Shown here: positions 1-10,226 of the stretch, piece by piece | How positions within the stretch are numbered: position 1 is the stretch's first letter | How the letters are laid out: the number at the start of each line of letters is the position of its first letter | NCBI GenBank assembly: GCA_947462335.1 | Contig: OX381710.1 | Coordinates: 66,335,303 to 66,399,302 of the forward strand | Source of the DNA: Harmothoe impar | Lineage: Eukaryota > Annelida > Polychaeta > Phyllodocida > Polynoidae | DNA: 64,000 bases | Direction: 5' to 3' | The notes under the pieces: generated by a model | Told to the model about the DNA's origin: nothing | What the model saw: the letters and a program-made list of their open reading frames with translations, nothing else | The model's database searches: none | Made by a program: the position numbers and the translations under genes

Positions 1-30
1 GGAGGACCCTCTTTTGCCATGCAGTGGATT

Positions 31-632
31 GGGTCAGAAATAAAATTGTCAAAGATGGATCCGTTTCGTATCTGCGGAGTCACCCCGACAGGTCGGACCA
101 AAGATATGTTATCAGTACCCCATCCCCAGATTTTCATCAAAGTGGAAACTTGAACAAAACTCAATTTATTCATATACAACTTGGCTAGGGCTTTCTAATC
201 CTATACTGCATTAGTATGTGGGATCAATAGTTTCCTCAGAATTAATTGTCAAAGATGGATCCGTTTCATATCTGCGGAGTCACCCTGACAGGTCTGACCA
301 AAGATATGGTATCAGTACCCCATCCCCAGATTTTCATCAAAGTGGAAACTTGAACAAATCTCGATTTATTCATATGCAACTTGGCTGGGGCTTTCTAGTC
401 CTATACTGCATTAGTAAGTGAGATCAATAGTTTCCTCAGAATTAATTGTGAAAGATCCGTTTCATATCTGCGGAGTCACCCCGACAGGTCGGACCAAAGA
501 TATGGTATCAGTACCCCATCCCCAGATTTTCATCAAAGTGGAAACTTGAACAAAACTCAGTTTATTCATATACAACTAGGCCAGGGCTTCTAATCCTATA
601 CAGCATTAGCATGTGGGATAGGTAGTTTTCTC
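31..632. repeat. Tandem repeat, ~200-bp unit, three copies
   Basis: Three successive copies of a unit of about 200 bp are visible. The landmark 'aaagatggatccgtttc' recurs at 51 and 251, and in a form shortened by 4 bp at 451. The copies differ by scattered substitutions, so this is a diverged satellite-like array. The third copy ends about 40 bp before the LTR retrotransposon. Short frames that cross it are not protein-like. Confidence 0.85.
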
Positions 633-670
633 CCCTCCATATCTCTGCTTTTATGTGTTTAGAATCCAAA

Positions 671-674
671 CATC
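671..674. repeat. Target-site duplication, left (CATC)
   Basis: The four bases CATC directly precede the left LTR and recur at 13373-13376 directly after the right LTR. A 4-bp duplication is in the range produced by Ty3/Gypsy integrases. Confidence 0.8.
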
Positions 675-1113
675 TGTAATAAACGATACTTTGTCTCTTT
701 ATGATATTGGTAGAGTATCAATTAAAGAACAAAGTCGACACAGTTCGGATCAAGTGTTACAGGTTGCAATATCAGGTTTATTCAGAGAACCTAGACAAGC
801 AGTCACTAAGTGTGCGAACTCCCTATAGAGTTCGGAACGGGTCAGTAGGCTAAGCAGCCGATATGATCACAGGGTCTCCTCTGCCAGCGTGGCTCAGAGT
901 AACCGACGAGTACCGTCAGATGCCGGGTATATATAGGCAGCCAGCCTGCGCGCGCACACGCAGACCGGAAGCCTATAGCGACCTCTGTCCATACCCCAAG
1001 CCCGGGGTAGGTGTCGCCACCTACCGTCGGACTGAAGGGTTCGGACCGAGCTCGCAACACAGCATCCAACAGCACTCGTCATATAACAACCCCGTATAAC
1101 CCTAGCCCCTACA
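675..1113 (-). repeat. 3' LTR of the retrotransposon
   Basis: This 439-bp repeat begins TGTAATAAAC and ends CCCCTACA on the plus strand, giving the usual TG...CA ends. It matches 12934-13372 without a difference that I can see. In the sense of transcription (minus strand), a TATATATA box lies at 928-935 and an AATAAA signal at 777-782. This places U3 to the right, R roughly between 900 and 755, and U5 to the left. Confidence 0.95.
777..782 (-). terminator. Polyadenylation signal in the 3' LTR
   Basis: The minus strand reads AATAAA here, about 150 bp downstream of the LTR TATA box. That is the position expected for the signal ending retrotransposon transcripts. The identical signal in the 5' LTR is at 13036-13041. 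Confidence 0.6.
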
Positions 1114-1127
1114 CTACCCCCTACCAG
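1114..1127 (-). other. Polypurine tract
   Basis: On the minus strand, CTGGTAGGGGGTAG directly abuts the start of the 3' LTR. A purine-rich run in this place primes plus-strand DNA synthesis in LTR elements. Confidence 0.7.
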
Positions 1128-1992
1128 ATAATAACCGGGAGGTAAATAATTAAGGTTATAGTCCGAAAACACTTCGGACTGGCATTATCTTATAAATACC
1201 ACCTTAGGGGTTTATTAAAGTTATACCTTACAAACAATATGACGTTACTGTTGAACACAAAAAGGTATTAATTACACACATATCTACATATATAGACCGT
1301 AATGAAAATTACGCCCCATTCCCTAGGATAGATGGAGTTAATCTATACATATAGTATACACAACACTTGAAAAAGTACAGTATCACAGTAAAAAAAAAAT
1401 TTCGTCCCTTCAGGACCCCGAGCTAATTACACTCGTAATGAATAATACTTATAAGTGATAAACACTATCACTTCTTTTAAGGTTTTAGAAACATATTAAA
1501 GTATTATTACAAAAAGACATCATACGTGATTTTATAGCGAAGATCCGGATCCTCTCTTGATGATGTTGCATTCCGCCCGGCTTTCAGAACCTACTTCATT
1601 CAGCTCCTACTCACCGGAACGAGAAAGTTCATAGCTCATGCTCGGGAGCTTATAGTAGTATAAAAAAAAATTCCAAGTCCTGCCTCCAGGCGATCTTCGG
1701 ACTTATAAATAGGAGCACTCGGTCCTGATATATATAGTTTATATATAAAAAACATCTCGTATCGGATCCATGGTGGTAGCGTACTCCTGTCCCGAGCTTT
1801 GATCTCTCTCCGGATCTCCTCGTCCTCCTCCGTCCGTTCTGCCTGGCAGACTGCCTCCTTGCGTAGCCAGCCTGCCGCTTCTTTTCGTCCGGATACTTGT
1901 ACACCCTATAGCAGAGTGTTTTTAACCTGTAGGGGTGGTATCCTTAAAATACCCCCCCCTTCTCCTTGATCGGATCCTAAGATAGGATAATC
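1128..1992 (-). other. Untranslated region between ORF3 and the 3' LTR
   Basis: About 0.87 kb of AT-rich sequence follows the ORF3 stop codon. A frame at 1650-1904 on the minus strand opens with GTG rather than ATG and has no family features, so I do not call it a gene. Several A/T runs and a tc-rich stretch near 1800-1880 are present. I see no further conserved element. Confidence 0.6.
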
Positions 1993-4900
1993 CTATCCGG
2001 ATTCCGAGTCGTCTTTAGGGCTCGGCTTGGCCGCAGCCTCCTCATCATCAGAGTCGGACTCAGCTTCCGCCAGAGTCAGCTCCTGGAGCCAGAGCTCGAT
2101 TTGAGCCCGAGTCCCATCCCATTCGTGCATCTCGTGCGCGAAACAGTCTCTGAACCTCCGACGTTCGTGGTCCAGTTTTTCCTCGGCGTTCTTGACTGCC
2201 AGCTTCTGCTTTTTCCTTTCGGATTTAGCAGCAACTCGCTCAGTCCGAGCATTTTCACGCTCCTCCTGAACCGACTCCTGGGCCGCTGCTTTTTGAGTAG
2301 CGACTTCACTCCGGTGGAGATGATGCACCGTGTCCAGGGACAACATCGCCACCTCCTGACTTAAGCCAGTAAGCAATCGGTGGAAGTTATCCTGCCACCG
2401 GTCAAAGGCCTCCTGTCCGGCTTCGTAGGACTTGAAGTCAGCGGGAGGAAACGTGGGAGGGCCCCTTAGTCGCAAGACTAAGTGCCCCTCCTCCGGAGTC
2501 TCCTGTGGGGGATCCGGAGTCTGTTTTGGCTTCGGCTTTTGCTTCACCGAAGCCTTGTCCTTCCCGGTCTGGGTGAGAGTTTGTGACTCCCCACCCGGAA
2601 CCAAATCCAGATTGGGGAATTCGTCAGCGAACGATCCCCCCGTACTGGAGTTCGGATCCTCCAGACTAGGCCGAGGTGGCTTGTCCTTGGGACCCGACTT
2701 CCAGTCGGTCGTGCGAGAGGTAAATGCCGGTCCTTTGTACCCCGGATCTGCCTTCTCCATAACGGATTGCCTTTCATCCGTTTTCTGTTTCTTCGGGTCG
2801 GTGGGCTCCGAGGACCCATCGGATCGTTTCGGAGCTCGCCGCTTCCGTGTACTGGTACGCTGCTGGTACTCTTCGAACTCGTCGTAGAGTTCGCCCTCCG
2901 GGATATGGAGATACGTGCGATCCGGGTTCACTTTGTAGAAGACCCGCACCTTCCCTTTCTCGTTGGAGCCAAAATCCACCTCGAGATTGTCACTCTTGTC
3001 TACTAGGGTCCCAAAATGGGAGTAGACTTCTGCGTGAGCGGTCTGAATTCGTTCCGCTGCAGTCTCCAGAGCCAAGCTATGGAACTTGGCAAGGTGTCGA
3101 ATGATGTCTGCTCTGGTATAGAACAGACCCCCATTCGGACAACCCTTGCTCTGCTTCGAACCCACACTCAGGCAGTCATATCGCATGAAATGACGTAAGT
3201 GGTGGCGGGTAACATGCCTTGCATACCGAACCTTGGTCGGCCAAGTTCGGGGTTTCTCCAGGGTCTCATCGATGTCTCGACAAGCTTTGAATGGGCACTT
3301 ACTAAATGAATGCCATCTAGACATTGCCCATGCCAACTTGGTCTTTTGAAGGAGCGAATGGTATTTGGTGCTACCAGTTCGGACCTTCTCCAGCAATTCG
3401 TAGTGGTACAGCTGTACCGACTTGTCTAGAGGATCATGTTTGATCCATTCTTCGTCGTCCGAGAGGCCGTCAGGACCCACTTCCTCCGGAACCTTGGATG
3501 ACCGCTTATCTTTAACACAGTCATTTACACACATGGGTTTAAAGAACTGAAACCCACCGGCGGCATTGGCTCGGAGTGCAGTCCGGACCAATTCCTCTAG
3601 TTCGTTGTCCGGGATTGTGTTCTTGTCCAATCCCTTCAGAACTTCATCTACCTCCTCAGGGGACTGACCCGCATTCAGAGATGTCAACCGGATAGTCTCC
3701 CGTAGGTATTGATGCCTACGACTGGCCTTCTCCATCCGACCAGTGTCAGCAGACCTAGTCGCAGCTGTGCTCTGTTGGACCATCTCTTCCTCCAGAGTAT
3801 CATTAAGAATAGACTCGTTAGTCTTTTTCTCCATGTTCCGGGCCAGCCTCATGGCCGGCGTCAGCTGTCGCTTTTTCTCCCTTCTATTATGCACGACCTT
3901 GAATTCGTCTGCGAGTAGCATTTCGTATTCAAGGGCCGCGATAAGTTCGGGGCGTCCTTCTGACTCAGCAACCAAGCGAGCTGTAGCCGCCGATTCACTG
4001 AGGCTTTCCATTGCAGCCGTCACGTAGGCTGGGAACCAGGTCGGAAACCGGTCGGACAGAATGTCCAGGCCCCGGAAGGTTCTCATCTGGACCAAGTCAA
4101 ACGACCTGATCTCCTCCTTGGTCATCTGTGTGATGATGGCTCCTCGTAGCAGGGATGGGACGTCGGCGTCCTCCTTATCCCATACTTCATGTTGGACTGG
4201 GGGGATTATCGGTACCCCCGATCCACCTGAACCACCGCCTGCAGCTTGGTCCAGTTTACCGGCCTCATCCGAAGTATCCATATTGGATGGCTCCAGACGG
4301 GGCTCGGCAGGCTGGTGAGGAGTCTCCACTTGGGCGGGGGTTGCTCCTGCAGGAGGCCTCTCCACCCGAACGGGTACTTCTCTTCTTGGCTCTACTGGAG
4401 CCGGTAGCTGGAAGGTGATGCCGGACAGCACCTCCTGCACAACTTTGACCGTATGAGCTGCGGATGACGTATCCATAGTCTCCTCGGTCCTAGTTTCAGT
4501 TGGGTGAGTTTTCGTTTTCGGACGAGCTCCCCCGTGCCCGGACGTACCAGCCATGGCTGCGGCCGTAGCGGCCACTGCAGAGCTGTTATCCAACTCTCGC
4601 GAGAAGGACAACACATCCACGGCTGTCGTCGGAGCAGCTGACGTTCCAGCTGCTTTACTGGCATCCTTTTCCTTGCTAGGGATCGGGATGTTTGACTTGG
4701 TAGGGCCCGGAGTCTTGACAGCCTGAGTGCTGCCGGACGTCTGTCCCTTCTTCTTCTGATCCTTAGCCCCTGGCTTCGGATCAGTTTTCTTTTGATCCTT
4801 TGGCACCTTTGGAGTCGGAGCCTTGGGAGTGACCGTCTTCGGATCCTTGGTTACCGTGGCAGTGGCAACCTTCGGATCCGCTTTCTTAGTACCCTGGGTA

Positions 4901-5400
4901 CTAGGCTTCTTCGGATCGGGCTTTTTAGGCTCGTCCTTTCCCTGAGGCTTCTTTCCAACACCTACGTGTTTAAGAGCCTTGGTACTAACCTTACCATCGG
5001 CCGACCGGGACCGATCTCGGGTAGCACCCTTACCACCGCGCGTCCTCGGACGTGAAGTGTCGGAGTCGCTGTCGCCTCCCATAGACAGTTTCCTCGTAAC
5101 TGTCTTCTTGAGGCTGGGCGAAATGCTCAGACTGCACATCCGAGAGAGATGTCCAGTCGACTCGGAGGGGTTCGACTCTACTGCACTGTAGGCGATCCCT
5201 CGCAACATTCCGGAATCCTCGCTGCCCTCGGGTGACGGAGACTTCCGAATCGGTGACACGATCGGATCCACACGTAGTTCCGACAGAGTCTGGCTAAGCT
5301 CATCACCACTGGGGCTCTGAGCGTCCATGTGCTCCTCGGTGGCGGACGCCACCTCGGAGTGACCGGAGAGTTCGGACTGGCGGAGCTGTTGCTCGGCCAT
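1993..5400 (-). CDS. Retrotransposon ORF3: large zinc-finger-like protein of unknown function
   Basis: The frame is open back to 5448 but starts there with GTG. The first ATG, at 5400, has A at -3 and G at +4, so about 1135 residues are expected. The first ~350 residues are low in complexity and rich in Lys, Pro, Thr and Ser, with repeated DPK/TPK steps. The middle holds Cys/His pairs: CPFKAC followed by HVTRHHLRH, then a second Cys pair with HLAKFH. These look like two divergent C2H2 fingers. The C-terminal ~150 residues are Glu/Lys/Arg-rich and probably coiled coil, ending in an acidic tail. No signal peptide or membrane segment is evident, so it is not envelope-like. Its role is unknown. 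A nucleic-acid-binding or captured host protein is possible. Confidence 0.75.
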   Translation of the reverse strand: MAEQQLRQSELSGHSEVASATEEHMDAQSPSGDELSQTLSELRVDPIVSPIRKSPSPEGSEDSGMLRGIAYSAVESNPSESTGHLSRMCSLSISPSLKKTVTRKLSMGGDSDSDTSRPRTRGGKGATRDRSRSADGKVSTKALKHVGVGKKPQGKDEPKKPDPKKPSTQGTKKADPKVATATVTKDPKTVTPKAPTPKVPKDQKKTDPKPGAKDQKKKGQTSGSTQAVKTPGPTKSNIPIPSKEKDASKAAGTSAAPTTAVDVLSFSRELDNSSAVAATAAAMAGTSGHGGARPKTKTHPTETRTEETMDTSSAAHTVKVVQEVLSGITFQLPAPVEPRREVPVRVERPPAGATPAQVETPHQPAEPRLEPSNMDTSDEAGKLDQAAGGGSGGSGVPIIPPVQHEVWDKEDADVPSLLRGAIITQMTKEEIRSFDLVQMRTFRGLDILSDRFPTWFPAYVTAAMESLSESAATARLVAESEGRPELIAALEYEMLLADEFKVVHNRREKKRQLTPAMRLARNMEKKTNESILNDTLEEEMVQQSTAATRSADTGRMEKASRRHQYLRETIRLTSLNAGQSPEEVDEVLKGLDKNTIPDNELEELVRTALRANAAGGFQFFKPMCVNDCVKDKRSSKVPEEVGPDGLSDDEEWIKHDPLDKSVQLYHYELLEKVRTGSTKYHSLLQKTKLAWAMSRWHSFSKCPFKACRDIDETLEKPRTWPTKVRYARHVTRHHLRHFMRYDCLSVGSKQSKGCPNGGLFYTRADIIRHLAKFHSLALETAAERIQTAHAEVYSHFGTLVDKSDNLEVDFGSNEKGKVRVFYKVNPDRTYLHIPEGELYDEFEEYQQRTSTRKRRAPKRSDGSSEPTDPKKQKTDERQSVMEKADPGYKGPAFTSRTTDWKSGPKDKPPRPSLEDPNSSTGGSFADEFPNLDLVPGGESQTLTQTGKDKASVKQKPKPKQTPDPPQETPEEGHLVLRLRGPPTFPPADFKSYEAGQEAFDRWQDNFHRLLTGLSQEVAMLSLDTVHHLHRSEVATQKAAAQESVQEERENARTERVAAKSERKKQKLAVKNAEEKLDHERRRFRDCFAHEMHEWDGTRAQIELWLQELTLAEAESDSDDEEAAAKPSPKDDSESG

Positions 5401-5604
5401 CCTCACTTCTTCAAGTGTCTTACGACGGGGAGTTTGACGGGGAAACACTTAGTTCCCCGTCTCCCTCTTTGTCTTAGACTGACCAGCAAAGAGTACTCAC
5501 AGTTCCTACTCTTTGTATGCCTTTCTTACTCCTCTAGTTGCCCAAAAACACCGACTTCTCCGCTGCCGACACCCGCACGATTGATCCGGGAGAGCCCCAA
5601 AATC

Positions 5605-5669
5605 AATATGGCGGTTCCCTCGCTTTTGTTTTTAAAACAAAGCGCATGCGCAGCGTCTCGCGTGATTGG
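5605..5669 (-). promoter_or_regulatory. Probable internal promoter upstream of ORF3
   Basis: The 536-bp gap between pol and ORF3 is CpG-rich. It carries, on the strand of the element, a CCAAT box (5665-5669), a palindromic NRF1-like TGCGCATGCGC (5642-5652) and an exact match to the YY1 consensus CCGCCATNTT (5605-5614). These three, in this order, are typical of TATA-less housekeeping promoters, with YY1 close to the start site. The ORF3 ATG lies about 205 bp downstream. Promoter function is inferred from motifs only. Confidence 0.5.
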
Positions 5670-5984
5670 ACGCGATCCCGTTACCCGGTGTGACCCAATT
5701 ATCGCTTAATCAGGTCACGACCTTTCCCGCCCGCAGCTCGGGCTCGGGGGATCACACTGCCACGTAGGCGGCTCGCAAAAGTCAAAATATACTTCGAATA
5801 AAGAGTTCGTCAGGAGTATTAGTGGATTAATATGGGAAATCGAAGATTACCCCACCGGATTATCCGTCCACCACCCTCGGGAGCACTCCAACATTCTTTT
5901 CTATTTGACTCTGAGCGCCCCTGTTGGTAGCACACATATAACATATAAAACAACACAGGACACCACACTCGTTGTGTAAACAAG

Positions 5985-8900
5985 CTAGGTTACCGCCCCT
6001 CTGGCCACCAGCCTTGGGCTTCGCCGAACGGGTTTCCCGTTCCCTTCTCGTAACCTGGCCGAAGGACTCTCGTTCTTAACTAAAACTCCAGCCTTGATTT
6101 TAGTTTTCCGTGCCCTTCTTCCTTCGCCTGCCGAGACTTTCTTTTTCACGGTCTTCTGGGGCTTCTTTCGTACCACTCTCTTAGGGGTATCCGCTGACAC
6201 CCCTTCCAAAGGTACAAATTTAGCCTCCGAAGTTCCCTTTTCCACCTCCGTTTCCGGGGTGAGCTCCCTTCCAGCCCAAGCACGCAACCGAGCCACATGG
6301 CTCGTCCGGATGCGCCCTGCTTCGGACTGGATCAACACAGTCGTCTGACTGATACATTTAACAACGGTGTGTGGTCCATCCCAGTTATTTGCCAGCTTGA
6401 CGTTGCAGAGCGGTTCGTGCAGGCGGATCACTCTATCCCCTACTACGAAGCGTCGCAACTTCAATCCGGTGTCATAACCTACCTTCTGCCAATTCGCAGC
6501 TTTGAGCAAATGCGCCCTAACTGTTTCGTAGGCAAATTTGAACCTCTCTCGTAGAGATTCTACAAATAGCACCGTACATGGTGCTTCCGGACTGATCCCT
6601 ACCACCCCGAATACTAAATCCGCCGGCATGATCAAGTCCTCTCCGAACACCAAGAGGTTTGGTGTGCAATTTGTCGAAGTGTGGACCGTATTGTTATACG
6701 CATGTACCACAAATTCGCACTGATCATCCCAATCATCCATATGGGAGTTCACTAACGGCTTCAAAACCTGGATCAAGGTCCGATTGAACCGTTCCACCTG
6801 CCCGTCGGACTGTGGTCGGTACGGATTGGTCCGAGTTTTGCATATAGCCAACTGATGACACATAGCTGCCCAAAGCTTGGACTCAAATTCTCTCCCTTGA
6901 TCGCTATGTAACATCAAGGGAGCCCCCAGATGGAGGATCCACCCCTTTACTAGTGCTTCCGCACAAGTAGCAGCAGTATGATCCTCTAGTGGGTACACTC
7001 GGGTGTATTTCGTATAGTAGTCCAAGACCACCATCATACACGTATTACCCTTAGGAGTGGGTTTCACTCCACTGATAATATCCACGGCTATTCGAGCAAA
7101 TCTCACCCCGAATAGTTCCTGCTGCAGTGGCAATTTTCCTAATCCAGGACCAGGTTTGCCTAAACAACATGCCGGACATGTCTCGATCCACCTCAAAAGG
7201 TCGCCGGACATTCCGGGCCAGTAATACCTCCGACTCAGCCGTTCCAAAGAGCGTTTCTTGCCGAAATGCCCACTAGTGGAATGGCCGTGGCAGTAGTACA
7301 GGATGTCTTTCCTCATAGCAGCAGGGATTACCATTTGTAATACCCTCCGCTTTCCTGGACAAGTCTTCCACCTGCACAACAACGAGTCTCGGACCTCCAG
7401 TTCATGGAACTGGGCCAAGAAACGTCGCATTTCACGGTTTTCCAGCGATATTTCGGGTCTCACTGGACAGACCCCAGTAGGGACAAGCTCCCTCAGTCGT
7501 GCTATGGTAGGATCGGCCATCTGGTACGTCCTTATAGTGTCGGTGGACCAATCCAACAGGTTTTGCAACAACCCATCATAAGGCAAACGCACACTCGCTA
7601 CCACAGCATTGTGAGCACCACAATCCCCACATTCCGGACGCACACAACGGCGTACCGGACGTCTACTCAGGCAGTCAGCATTAATATGCTTTGTGCCCGC
7701 TCGGTGCTGGATATGAGAGTTCTCCAGTCCGAACTCGCTGAGGTGGTTCAACCATCGACCAATCATTCCCTCCGCATCCTTAAAGTTAAGGAGCCACCTG
7801 AGGGCCGAATGATCAGTGCGAAGTGTGAAATTCCCTCCATATAAGAAGTGCCGAAACTTCTTCGTGTATACCACCACTGCGAGCAACTCCCGCTTGGTAG
7901 TACAATAATTTCTCTGTGCCTTGTTCATACTGTTACTAGCGAACGCCAACGGGACCTCTACTCCGTCCTGGATTTGGGACAATGCGGCCCCGATGCTCTC
8001 ATTGCTCGCATCAGTGTCAAGGATGAAATGCCCCTTCTCCGTAGGGTATCTCAGCACTGGGGTGGTCCGGAACAACGCCTTAATCTCTTTGAAGGCTTCA
8101 TTCTGTTCCATCCCCCATGGGAAGGGTTCCTTTTTCCTCCCCGGAGTCCAATGGCTCAACCGTTGAAGCGGCTGAGACACCCTAGAGAATCCGGGGATGA
8201 AGTCCCTGTAATAGGAACAGAACCCTAGGAAGGATCTGATATCCTTCGGTCCTTTTGGAACTTCCCAAGTCTCCACAGTCTCCAGTTTAGTCGGATCAGC
8301 CTGCACACCCTCGGTGGAGATGATCCGGCCCAAATAGACCATGGACTTCCGAAAAAGTTCACACTTCTTTGGCTTTAATGTCAAGCCATTGGACCGAATT
8401 CGTTCCAACACCTCTCCGAGGTTCAACGCACACTCTTCAAACGTCTTGCCGAAAACAATGACATCATCCAAGTATACCAAGCACTTGCGCCACAGTAGAT
8501 CACTCAACAGAGTTTCCATCATAGCTTCAAATGTGGCCGGGGCGTTGCATAACCCGAAAGGCATCAGTTCAAACTGATACAGTCCAATGTGACTCGTAAA
8601 AGCCGTTTTCTCTTTATCCTCCTCCTTCATCCCGATCTGCCAATACCCGGACTGCAGATCAAGGGTGCAGAACCATTGGTTCCCACCCAACGAGTCCAGA
8701 GTCTCATCAATTCGGGGGAGAGGATATGCATTCTTCTTGGTTACCCCATTCAGGCGCCTATAATCGATACAAAATCGGATAGACCCATCCTTCTTAGTAA
8801 CCATCTGAACCGGACTGGACCAGGGACTAGTGCTAGGCACTATCACCTTCTGTTCCAGCATGGTTTCCACTTGTTCTTCAACAACAGCTTTCTTACCCAA

Positions 8901-10226
8901 CGGCAAACGTCGGTAAGGCATTTTGAAAGGCTGTGCATCTCCAGTATTGATAGAATGCAACACTTTGTCGGTTCGGCCTAACGGCTCCCCCTCCACTTGC
9001 CATGCATCCTGATACTTCACTACCAGCCTCCTTAGAGAATCGAGATCCATCCGATCCGTCAGATCCGTTTCGGATATCATTTTCTCGAGTCCCTCACTCA
9101 ACGGGGTCGGAGAGGGGTCACCCTTCATGCTCACCTGTCCAGCGGACACTATGGCCTCACTGGTGAACACCTTCCCCAACACTGTATCTTTCTTAAGATA
9201 CTGTGGTTCCAACCCGGGGTTAGAAACCGGCACTACGGTCCAAGCACCATCCCCCACCAGGGTATCCATGCCCGTCAGACCGATGCTTCCCAACATGGCC
9301 ACATCCGGTTCCACAACTGCTTCTTCCTCTCTCCTAAGCCCCTTGCTTCGGACCAGCACGTCACACGTCTGTCCGGGAGGAATCTTAACAGTTTGGACCA
9401 CCGTTGCCACTGTCGATACTTGTCGGAGCACACATTGCTCCACCGCACGGTACGGGTGCTCTATTCGGAGTACCCCTGTACCAGGATTCAGGACCGCGTC
9501 ATACAACGCCGAAAAATCCAACCCCAGTATACCGTCGTCTGCAATATCCGCAATTGTGGGAGAAGCCACATACTCCTTCCCTCCAATCCGGACCGGTATG
9601 AACGCGCGCCCATACGTCTGCATACTCGACCCATCGGCCGAACAGGCGTTTACCCTCGTTTTGAAGTTATCACGACTGTCCGGCATAAGAGCATAGAATT
9701 TGGAGGAGATAAAGGAGTGGCTGGCTCCCGTATCCACTAAAAATTCGCCCGCCCTACCGGCCACAGTAACAGACACATACCACCGCCTCCCCCCCAGCGG
9801 AGACGGGTTTACAGTGAAGCGTTTGAAATCCTTCGGAGCAGCCAGATCAAGGCCATGTTTCTTCAAATGGTCGAAACATGGATGATCCGGGGAAAGCTGG
9901 GTACTCCCTACCCACACGGTGTCTGTGACAGCCGCAACTTCCTCGTTCCTATCCGTAATGGGCCTCCCTGCCTCATTGCCGGGCAACTGATGGACTGGAA
10001 TGTTAATCAGGCCGGCATCCGAGCCCCTCAGACTCGAAGCCACCCCTGATTCCCTTCCTGTCTTCTGAATTCCACTAGGCTCTACCTCTCTGGTATGTTG
10101 GCGTACTTCATCTCCAGGGGTTGTCCGCTCGCCTTCTCGGACTACCCCCTCTAGTTTCCCTCCTTTCCGGGAACTTTCGGACTCGGAGCCGTACACTCCG
10201 CGGCAAAGTGACCGATCTCTAAGCAC
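5985..10226 (-). CDS. pol: Retrotransposon Pol polyprotein (protease, RT, RNase H, integrase)
   Basis: The open frame is 1413 codons and overlaps gag by 76 bp. Its first codon is GTG and there is no early ATG, so it is presumably reached by -1 frameshifting at 10154-10160. Counting from 10226: the aspartic protease motif DTGAS is near residue 165; reverse transcriptase has YLDD near 584; RNase H has DTDAS near 737; the integrase zinc site H-x7-H...CPAC starts near 982. The integrase core has a D, then DQGREF near 1110, and E in GQVERF, with 35 residues between the last two (D,D35E). The C-terminal tail is basic. No stop or frameshift breaks the catalytic region. The domain order assigns it to Ty3/Gypsy. 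Confidence 0.95.
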   Translation of the reverse strand: MLRDRSLCRGVYGSESESSRKGGKLEGVVREGERTTPGDEVRQHTREVEPSGIQKTGRESGVASSLRGSDAGLINIPVHQLPGNEAGRPITDRNEEVAAVTDTVWVGSTQLSPDHPCFDHLKKHGLDLAAPKDFKRFTVNPSPLGGRRWYVSVTVAGRAGEFLVDTGASHSFISSKFYALMPDSRDNFKTRVNACSADGSSMQTYGRAFIPVRIGGKEYVASPTIADIADDGILGLDFSALYDAVLNPGTGVLRIEHPYRAVEQCVLRQVSTVATVVQTVKIPPGQTCDVLVRSKGLRREEEAVVEPDVAMLGSIGLTGMDTLVGDGAWTVVPVSNPGLEPQYLKKDTVLGKVFTSEAIVSAGQVSMKGDPSPTPLSEGLEKMISETDLTDRMDLDSLRRLVVKYQDAWQVEGEPLGRTDKVLHSINTGDAQPFKMPYRRLPLGKKAVVEEQVETMLEQKVIVPSTSPWSSPVQMVTKKDGSIRFCIDYRRLNGVTKKNAYPLPRIDETLDSLGGNQWFCTLDLQSGYWQIGMKEEDKEKTAFTSHIGLYQFELMPFGLCNAPATFEAMMETLLSDLLWRKCLVYLDDVIVFGKTFEECALNLGEVLERIRSNGLTLKPKKCELFRKSMVYLGRIISTEGVQADPTKLETVETWEVPKGPKDIRSFLGFCSYYRDFIPGFSRVSQPLQRLSHWTPGRKKEPFPWGMEQNEAFKEIKALFRTTPVLRYPTEKGHFILDTDASNESIGAALSQIQDGVEVPLAFASNSMNKAQRNYCTTKRELLAVVVYTKKFRHFLYGGNFTLRTDHSALRWLLNFKDAEGMIGRWLNHLSEFGLENSHIQHRAGTKHINADCLSRRPVRRCVRPECGDCGAHNAVVASVRLPYDGLLQNLLDWSTDTIRTYQMADPTIARLRELVPTGVCPVRPEISLENREMRRFLAQFHELEVRDSLLCRWKTCPGKRRVLQMVIPAAMRKDILYYCHGHSTSGHFGKKRSLERLSRRYYWPGMSGDLLRWIETCPACCLGKPGPGLGKLPLQQELFGVRFARIAVDIISGVKPTPKGNTCMMVVLDYYTKYTRVYPLEDHTAATCAEALVKGWILHLGAPLMLHSDQGREFESKLWAAMCHQLAICKTRTNPYRPQSDGQVERFNRTLIQVLKPLVNSHMDDWDDQCEFVVHAYNNTVHTSTNCTPNLLVFGEDLIMPADLVFGVVGISPEAPCTVLFVESLRERFKFAYETVRAHLLKAANWQKVGYDTGLKLRRFVVGDRVIRLHEPLCNVKLANNWDGPHTVVKCISQTTVLIQSEAGRIRTSHVARLRAWAGRELTPETEVEKGTSEAKFVPLEGVSADTPKRVVRKKPQKTVKKKVSAGEGRRARKTKIKAGVLVKNESPSARLREGNGKPVRRSPRLVARGAVT

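Noticed and set aside
842..1172. Short frames on both strands in the LTR (repeated at 13101-13419)
   Set aside because: They lie wholly in LTR regulatory sequence, overlap on opposite strands and have no protein features. Their recurrence only reflects the LTR duplication.
1650..1904. 84-codon basic frame on the minus strand behind ORF3
   Set aside because: It starts with GTG, lies in the 3' untranslated region of the element and matches no known accessory protein.
1993..5448. Envelope gene hypothesis for ORF3
   Set aside because: Its position fits env, but I see no signal peptide, cleavage motif or membrane segment. The protein is Lys/Pro-rich with Cys/His pairs and a coiled coil.
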